From Novosphingobium sp. EMRT-2 (GTDB taxonomy: Bacteria; Pseudomonadota; Alphaproteobacteria; Sphingomonadales; Sphingomonadaceae): a stretch of DNA of 64,000 nt. Below are positions 60,555-64,000 of this stretch, piece after piece. The notes under the pieces were generated by a model. That model searched no databases, had not been told where the DNA came from, and saw only the letters and a list, made by a program, of their open reading frames with translations. How positions within the stretch are numbered: position 1 is the first letter of the stretch; every line of letters begins with the position of its first letter. The DNA is taken from assembly GCF_005145025.1 (NCBI RefSeq), contig NZ_CP039697.1, forward strand, positions 693,198 to 757,197, read 5' to 3'. The position numbers and the translations under genes are program-made.

Positions 60555-60595
60555 ATACCACTCAAGCCAATTTACCTCAAGTGGCATTAAATTGG
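60555..60595. promoter_or_regulatory. Regulatory region of the amino-sugar locus with nested inverted repeats
   Basis: The gap between the divergent SIS gene and PP2C-like gene holds ATACCACT (60555-60562) facing AGTGGCAT (60580-60587), 7 of 8 paired, interleaved with the perfect arms CCAATTTA (60567-60574) and TAAATTGG (60588-60595). The patch is AT-rich. A GGTAT element recurs before the receptor near 62648. Binding by an amino-sugar repressor is inferred. Confidence 0.45.
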
Positions 60596-60690
60596 TTTTG
60601 TTATTTCCAAAAATGATGATACCGATCTGGCGAAGCCGCGATGCGGCGGCGGGAGGGTATCGTCCGCGTGGGGCTCAGGGAGGCGTGTGC

Positions 60691-61548
60691 ATGCTCAGGA
60701 TCGAGATAGCGGCCACCGATCACCAGGGCGCGGTCAATGAGGATATTGTGGGGCATTGCGGAGACGCCGCCTGGGTGATCGACGGCGCGACCGGAATTGG
60801 CGCCTCGCTGCTGGAAGAACCAAGTGACGCGGCATGGCTGGCGCAAACCGCGAGTCGGTTCCTTGCCGACGTCCTGCGCACGCATCCGGCGATGCCCACG
60901 GTCGATGTGCTGCGCACGGTCATGGCGCAGTGTGGCGAAGCCCTGCTGCGCCAGCGCGTGCGCGAACCGGAAGGGCATCACGAATTACCCTCCGCGGCGT
61001 TCGCCATGGTGCGGGCGGTGGATGGCATGGCGGAGATCACCACCCTGGCCGATTGCCGCGTGGTGGCGGCCGATGCGGATGGCGCGGTGCGGCTCTGGGG
61101 CAGCTCCGCGCTCGATGCGATCGAAGGCCGCACGCTGGCCGCGCTGCGCGGGGTTCTGGCGGAAGACCCCGCGATCACGCCGGATGCGCTCAAGGAGCGG
61201 CTGATGCCGGGCCTTGTCGCCAATCGCCGGCTGATGAACCGGGAAGGCGGATACTGGGTGCTCGGCACCGAACCGGCGGCGGCCGACCATGTCTGGCAGG
61301 CACGGATTCCGCTGCGTGCCGGCCAGCGCTTCGCCATCGCGAGCGACGGTTTTCTGCGCCTGACGGAGCTGTTCGGCGTGGCCGGCCCGGCCGATTTTCT
61401 GGCCATCCGCAGCGCCGACGAGTGGCGGCGCTGGATCGATGCGCTGCGGGCGCTGGAACGCGCGCCGGGCTCCTTGCGCCGCTTCGCGCGCGTCAAACCG
61501 CACGACGACGCGAGCCTTGTCGTCTGCCGCTGGGAGGAAACGGACTGA
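60691..61548 (+). CDS. PP2C-like protein phosphatase-fold protein
   Basis: About 285 residues with a PP2C-type layout: IEIAATDHQGAVNEDIVGH near 4-22 (Asn-Glu-Asp metal-site strand), AAWVIDGATGIGASLL near 26-41 (VxDGxxG metal motif), an acidic TTLADCRVVAADADGAVRLW stretch, GQRFAIASDGFLRLTE near 210-225, and HDDASLVVCRW near the end (last metal Asp). Metal residues look kept, so it may be an active phosphatase. GGGAGG is 7 bases before ATG 60691, although the frame is open further upstream. It overlaps anmK by one base. A regulatory role on amino-sugar use is possible. Confidence 0.72.
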   Translation: MLRIEIAATDHQGAVNEDIVGHCGDAAWVIDGATGIGASLLEEPSDAAWLAQTASRFLADVLRTHPAMPTVDVLRTVMAQCGEALLRQRVREPEGHHELPSAAFAMVRAVDGMAEITTLADCRVVAADADGAVRLWGSSALDAIEGRTLAALRGVLAEDPAITPDALKERLMPGLVANRRLMNREGGYWVLGTEPAAADHVWQARIPLRAGQRFAIASDGFLRLTELFGVAGPADFLAIRSADEWRRWIDALRALERAPGSLRRFARVKPHDDASLVVCRWEETD

Positions 61549-62654
61549 TGCTGGTCATGGGATACATGAGCGGGACCTCGCTCGATGGCGTCGATGTCGC
61601 GCTGGTGGAAACCGATGGCGAACGGATTGATGGGTACGGGCCATGCCTGCTGGTTCCGTTCTCCGACGACGAGCGCGCCGTGGTGGTGCGGGCGACGCAC
61701 GATGCGCTGGGGTGGGATGGGCATGGCAGCGTGCCGTCCTCGTTCGCGGAGGCGGGCGCGGTGATCGACGCGGGCTATCTGCGCGCGGGCCGTGCGGCGA
61801 TCGAACAGGCCGGGCGGAGGCCCGACCTTGTGGGCTTTCATGGGCAGACGCTGCTGCACCGGCCGCGCCGCCAGCTTTCGGTGCAGGTCGGCGATCCGCA
61901 GGCGCTGGCCGATGCCCTGGAGGTGCCCGTGGTCGCGCAGATGCGGCAGGACGATCTGCGCGCAGGCGGCGAAGGCGCGCCGCTGGTGCCGGCCTACCAC
62001 GCCGCGCTGGCGGCGCGGCTGCGTCTCTCGGGGCCGCTGGCGTTCCTGAACCTTGGTGGCGTGGCCAACGTAACCTGGATCGGCGGGGATGGGGAACTGG
62101 TCGCCTTCGATACCGGTCCCGCCAATGGTCTTATCGATCTGGTCGTGCAGCAGCGCGGCGCGGGCCGTTATGACGACGGGGGCAGGCTGGCCGCGGCGGG
62201 GCAGGTCGATGCGCGGATTCTGGCCGATCTGTTGGCGCACGAACACTTCCGGGGCACAGGCCCCCGTTCGCTGGACCGCTACGATTTTTCGCTGGATTGC
62301 CTGACGGATCTGGCGCTGGAAGATGCGGTAGCGACGTTGACGGCGTTCACGGTGGAATCCGTCGCTCTGGCCGGTCGCAGCCTGCCCGAGCCGCCCAAAT
62401 CCTGGATTGTTTGCGGTGGCGGTTGCCACAATCCCGTGCTGATGCGGGGGTTGCGCGATCGGCTCGGCGATTGCCGGGCGGCTGGCGATCTGGGACTGCG
62501 CAGCGATTTCGTCGAGGCCGAGGCCATGGCGTTCCTGGCGGCGCGCAGCCTGCGCGGATTGCCGCTGACCTATCCCGGTACGACCGGCGTGAAAGCGCCG
62601 CAAACCGGTGGAACGTTGTGGCGTCCGCAGGCCGCACCCGCTGTTGTGGTATGA
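61548..62654 (+). CDS. anmK: Anhydro-N-acetylmuramic acid kinase
   Basis: About 368 residues, the usual AnmK length. ATP-site GYMSGTSLDGVDVALVE near 5-21, VGFHGQTLLHRPR (catalytic region) near 94-106, LNLGGVANVTWIG near 166-178 and FDTGPANGLIDLVV near 187-200 are all family hallmarks. The C-terminal ATP-binding part has IVCGGGCHNPVLM. It opens the 1,6-anhydro ring of anhydroMurNAc and phosphorylates O6, the entry step of muropeptide recycling. GGGAGGAAAC precedes ATG 61548, which overlaps the PP2C stop. Confidence 0.93.
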   Translation: MLVMGYMSGTSLDGVDVALVETDGERIDGYGPCLLVPFSDDERAVVVRATHDALGWDGHGSVPSSFAEAGAVIDAGYLRAGRAAIEQAGRRPDLVGFHGQTLLHRPRRQLSVQVGDPQALADALEVPVVAQMRQDDLRAGGEGAPLVPAYHAALAARLRLSGPLAFLNLGGVANVTWIGGDGELVAFDTGPANGLIDLVVQQRGAGRYDDGGRLAAAGQVDARILADLLAHEHFRGTGPRSLDRYDFSLDCLTDLALEDAVATLTAFTVESVALAGRSLPEPPKSWIVCGGGCHNPVLMRGLRDRLGDCRAAGDLGLRSDFVEAEAMAFLAARSLRGLPLTYPGTTGVKAPQTGGTLWRPQAAPAVVV

Positions 62655-62798
62655 TAAAAATAGTACCAGTTAAATACCGATACTTTACATTCTCGCACAG
62701 GTATGCATTTTGAAGGGCAATCCAGCCGAGCAAGCCGTCGAGTCTTCGGGTCGCACCGCCAGTACGACGACGGCGACTGGGTTCAGGGAAACAGGAAA

Positions 62799-64000
62799 AT
62801 GAAGGGAAATCCCATGGTGAAATCCTATCGTCATGCCGTCGCCACGGCCGCTCTCGCCGTCGCGCTGGTGCAGGGACGGGCGTTGCGCACGCGCAGTCCG
62901 CCGATGCGCCATCGGATGCCGGCGCCGAAGCGCCAGCAGCGGAGATCGTCGTTACCGGCACGCGCATCGCCGTGCCCGGCCTCACCGCGAGCAGCCCCGT
63001 CGCTTCGACCAGCGAGGAGAAGATCAAGCTCCAGTCGGCGCTGACGATCGAGGATTTCTCGACCAAGCTGCCGCAGCTTTCGGGTGGCGTCCGCCAGGGT
63101 TCGCAGGGTAGCGACGCGTTCGGTGCGCAGGTTCTCGAACTGCGCAACTTCGGCCAGAGCCGTTCGCTGGTGCTGATCGACGGCACCCGTGCCGCGCCGT
63201 TCAGTTTCCGCAACTCGGTGGACGTGAACGCGATTCCGGCCTCGCTGATCAAGCGGGTGGACGTGCTGACCGGTGGCGCCGCCGCCGTCTATGGCGCGGA
63301 TGCCGTGGCCGGCGTGGTCAACTTCATCCTCAACGACGATTTCGAAGGCCTTCGCGCCACCTCGCCGCGCGCCTCGCCACGCACGGCGGCGCGCAGTATG
63401 GGGCGCTCGCATGTTGGGCGCCGGGCTGGGCGATCGTGCCATCGTACGCGGCGGACATACCAGCGGCGGGTCACGCCAGCCAGGCAGCTGGGCGACCACG
63501 CCCAACCAGACGATCCCAGCATCGGCGGCATCTTCACCGAGTGGCCAGCGGGCGCAAGTTCGGCTTCACCGATGGCGGCGCGTTCACGACCACGCCTTCG
63601 GCCACCTCGAACATCTCGGGCAGCTATCCGCTGGTGTGTCTCCGTTGAAGCGCATCAACGTGGCCGCGCTGTTCAAGTACGAGATCACGCCGCAGGTCGA
63701 AATCTACGGCCGCGCAATGTACACCAACGCCCGCACCGAAGAGACCGGCACGCCGGGCGCAACGCCGGCCTCGGTCAACCGCGTGGTCTCGATCAACCAG
63801 AACAACCCGTTCCTGACCGACGCGATCCGCAACCAGCTGACGTTCGTGAACGGCGTGGGCAGGTGAACGTCTCGCGCTCGCTCGCCGAACTCGGCCTCAT
63901 CACGTACCACACGGAACGTGACACGCTGCAGTTCCAGACCGGTCTGCGCGGCCCGCTGACGGCTTCGACCAAGTGGAACATCTATGCCCAGTACAGCCGC
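62799..64000 (+). pseudogene. TonB-dependent receptor broken by several frameshifts, 3' end missing
   Basis: A signal peptide (MVKSYRHAVATAALAVALVQG) starts in one frame at ATG 62799 or 62814. The plug domain continues in another from about 62876 (AEIVVTGTRIAVPG, then VLIDGTRAAPFSFRN and VYGADAVAGVVNFIL). A third frame takes over near 63361 (LAARLATHGGAQYG) and again at 63541-63640 (GRKFGFTDGGAFTTTPSATS). The first frame returns at 63640-63862 (LKRINVAALFKYEITPQVEI), and the second again from 63860 (QVNVSRSLAELGLITYHT). Bases 63400-63540 fit no frame. All clear shifts are apparent one-base losses. The locus suggests chitin- or peptidoglycan-derived sugars as ligand. Decay and poor consensus cannot be separated here. 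Confidence 0.8.

Noticed and set aside
1..64000. tRNA, rRNA, CRISPR array, insertion sequence, integrase or phage genes
   Set aside because: None seen on either strand by reading; no direct-repeat arrays, no transposase motif and no conserved RNA core noticed. A tRNA or Rfam scan was not possible here.

Overview
The window is GC-rich, gene-dense DNA from an alphaproteobacterium, most likely a sphingomonad (Novosphingobium/Sphingobium type). The grounds are three large TonB-dependent receptors, many coenzyme-A-linked catabolic genes, tightly overlapping operons, and an amino-sugar recycling locus. No rRNA, tRNA, CRISPR array, insertion sequence or phage gene was seen. No stretch longer than about 300 bases lacks a gene.

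Region 1 (1-20690, + strand) is a catabolic block. It opens with a 5'-truncated TonB receptor, an SDR, an MFS transporter and an amidohydrolase. A long, mostly overlapping operon follows. Its first part matches the steroid C/D-ring (HIP) degradation set known from Mycobacterium tuberculosis and steroid-degrading proteobacteria: ipdA, ipdB, an enoyl-CoA hydratase, ipdC, echA20, ipdE1 and ipdE2. Its second part holds an acyl-CoA ligase, a hydratase, an Ltp-type aldolase with a DUF35 partner, a PaaK-like ligase, a 53-residue ORF, two SDRs and a KshA-like Rieske oxygenase, and ends at a strong terminator. Ring A/B genes such as kstD and hsaA-D are not in the window.

Region 2 (20697-25785, - strand) converges on that terminator. 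It encodes a thiolase, a RibB-type protein with a degenerate second domain, an N-acyl-D-amino-acid deacylase-like hydrolase and a Coq4-family protein.

Region 3 (26065-38275) is mixed accessory metabolism: a luciferase-like flavin enzyme, SDRs, a DapA-fold protein lacking its catalytic residues, a GntR and a LysR regulator, a nitroreductase, an alpha/beta hydrolase, an acyl-CoA dehydrogenase/SDR/APH-kinase trio, a RidA protein and an aminotransferase. Four promoter-proximal sites fitting TAWCATNNNNAWGWTW link regions 1, 2 and 3 and suggest one regulon.

Region 4 (38423-50575) has a P450 divergent from a TetR regulator across a perfect 20-bp palindrome, two DUF3237 genes with an IclR regulator, and a TonB receptor followed by an operon of two Fe/2-oxoglutarate oxygenase-like proteins around a ThDP enzyme, an MFS transporter and a thioredoxin-fold isomerase. 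An identical GTTGA-N4-TCAAC element precedes both the DUF3237 pair and the receptor.

Region 5 (50582-54640) holds a membrane GGDEF/EAL protein and a secreted beta-helix-like protein of unknown role.

Region 6 (54669-64000) is an amino-sugar/peptidoglycan recycling locus: GlcNAc kinase, D-lactate dehydrogenase, a GH84-type glycosidase, NagA, a SIS-domain deaminase broken by one frameshift, a PP2C-like protein, AnmK, and a TonB receptor broken by several single-base frameshifts. All interpretable shifts in the last 4 kb are apparent one-base losses, so consensus errors near a contig end are as likely as real pseudogenes.
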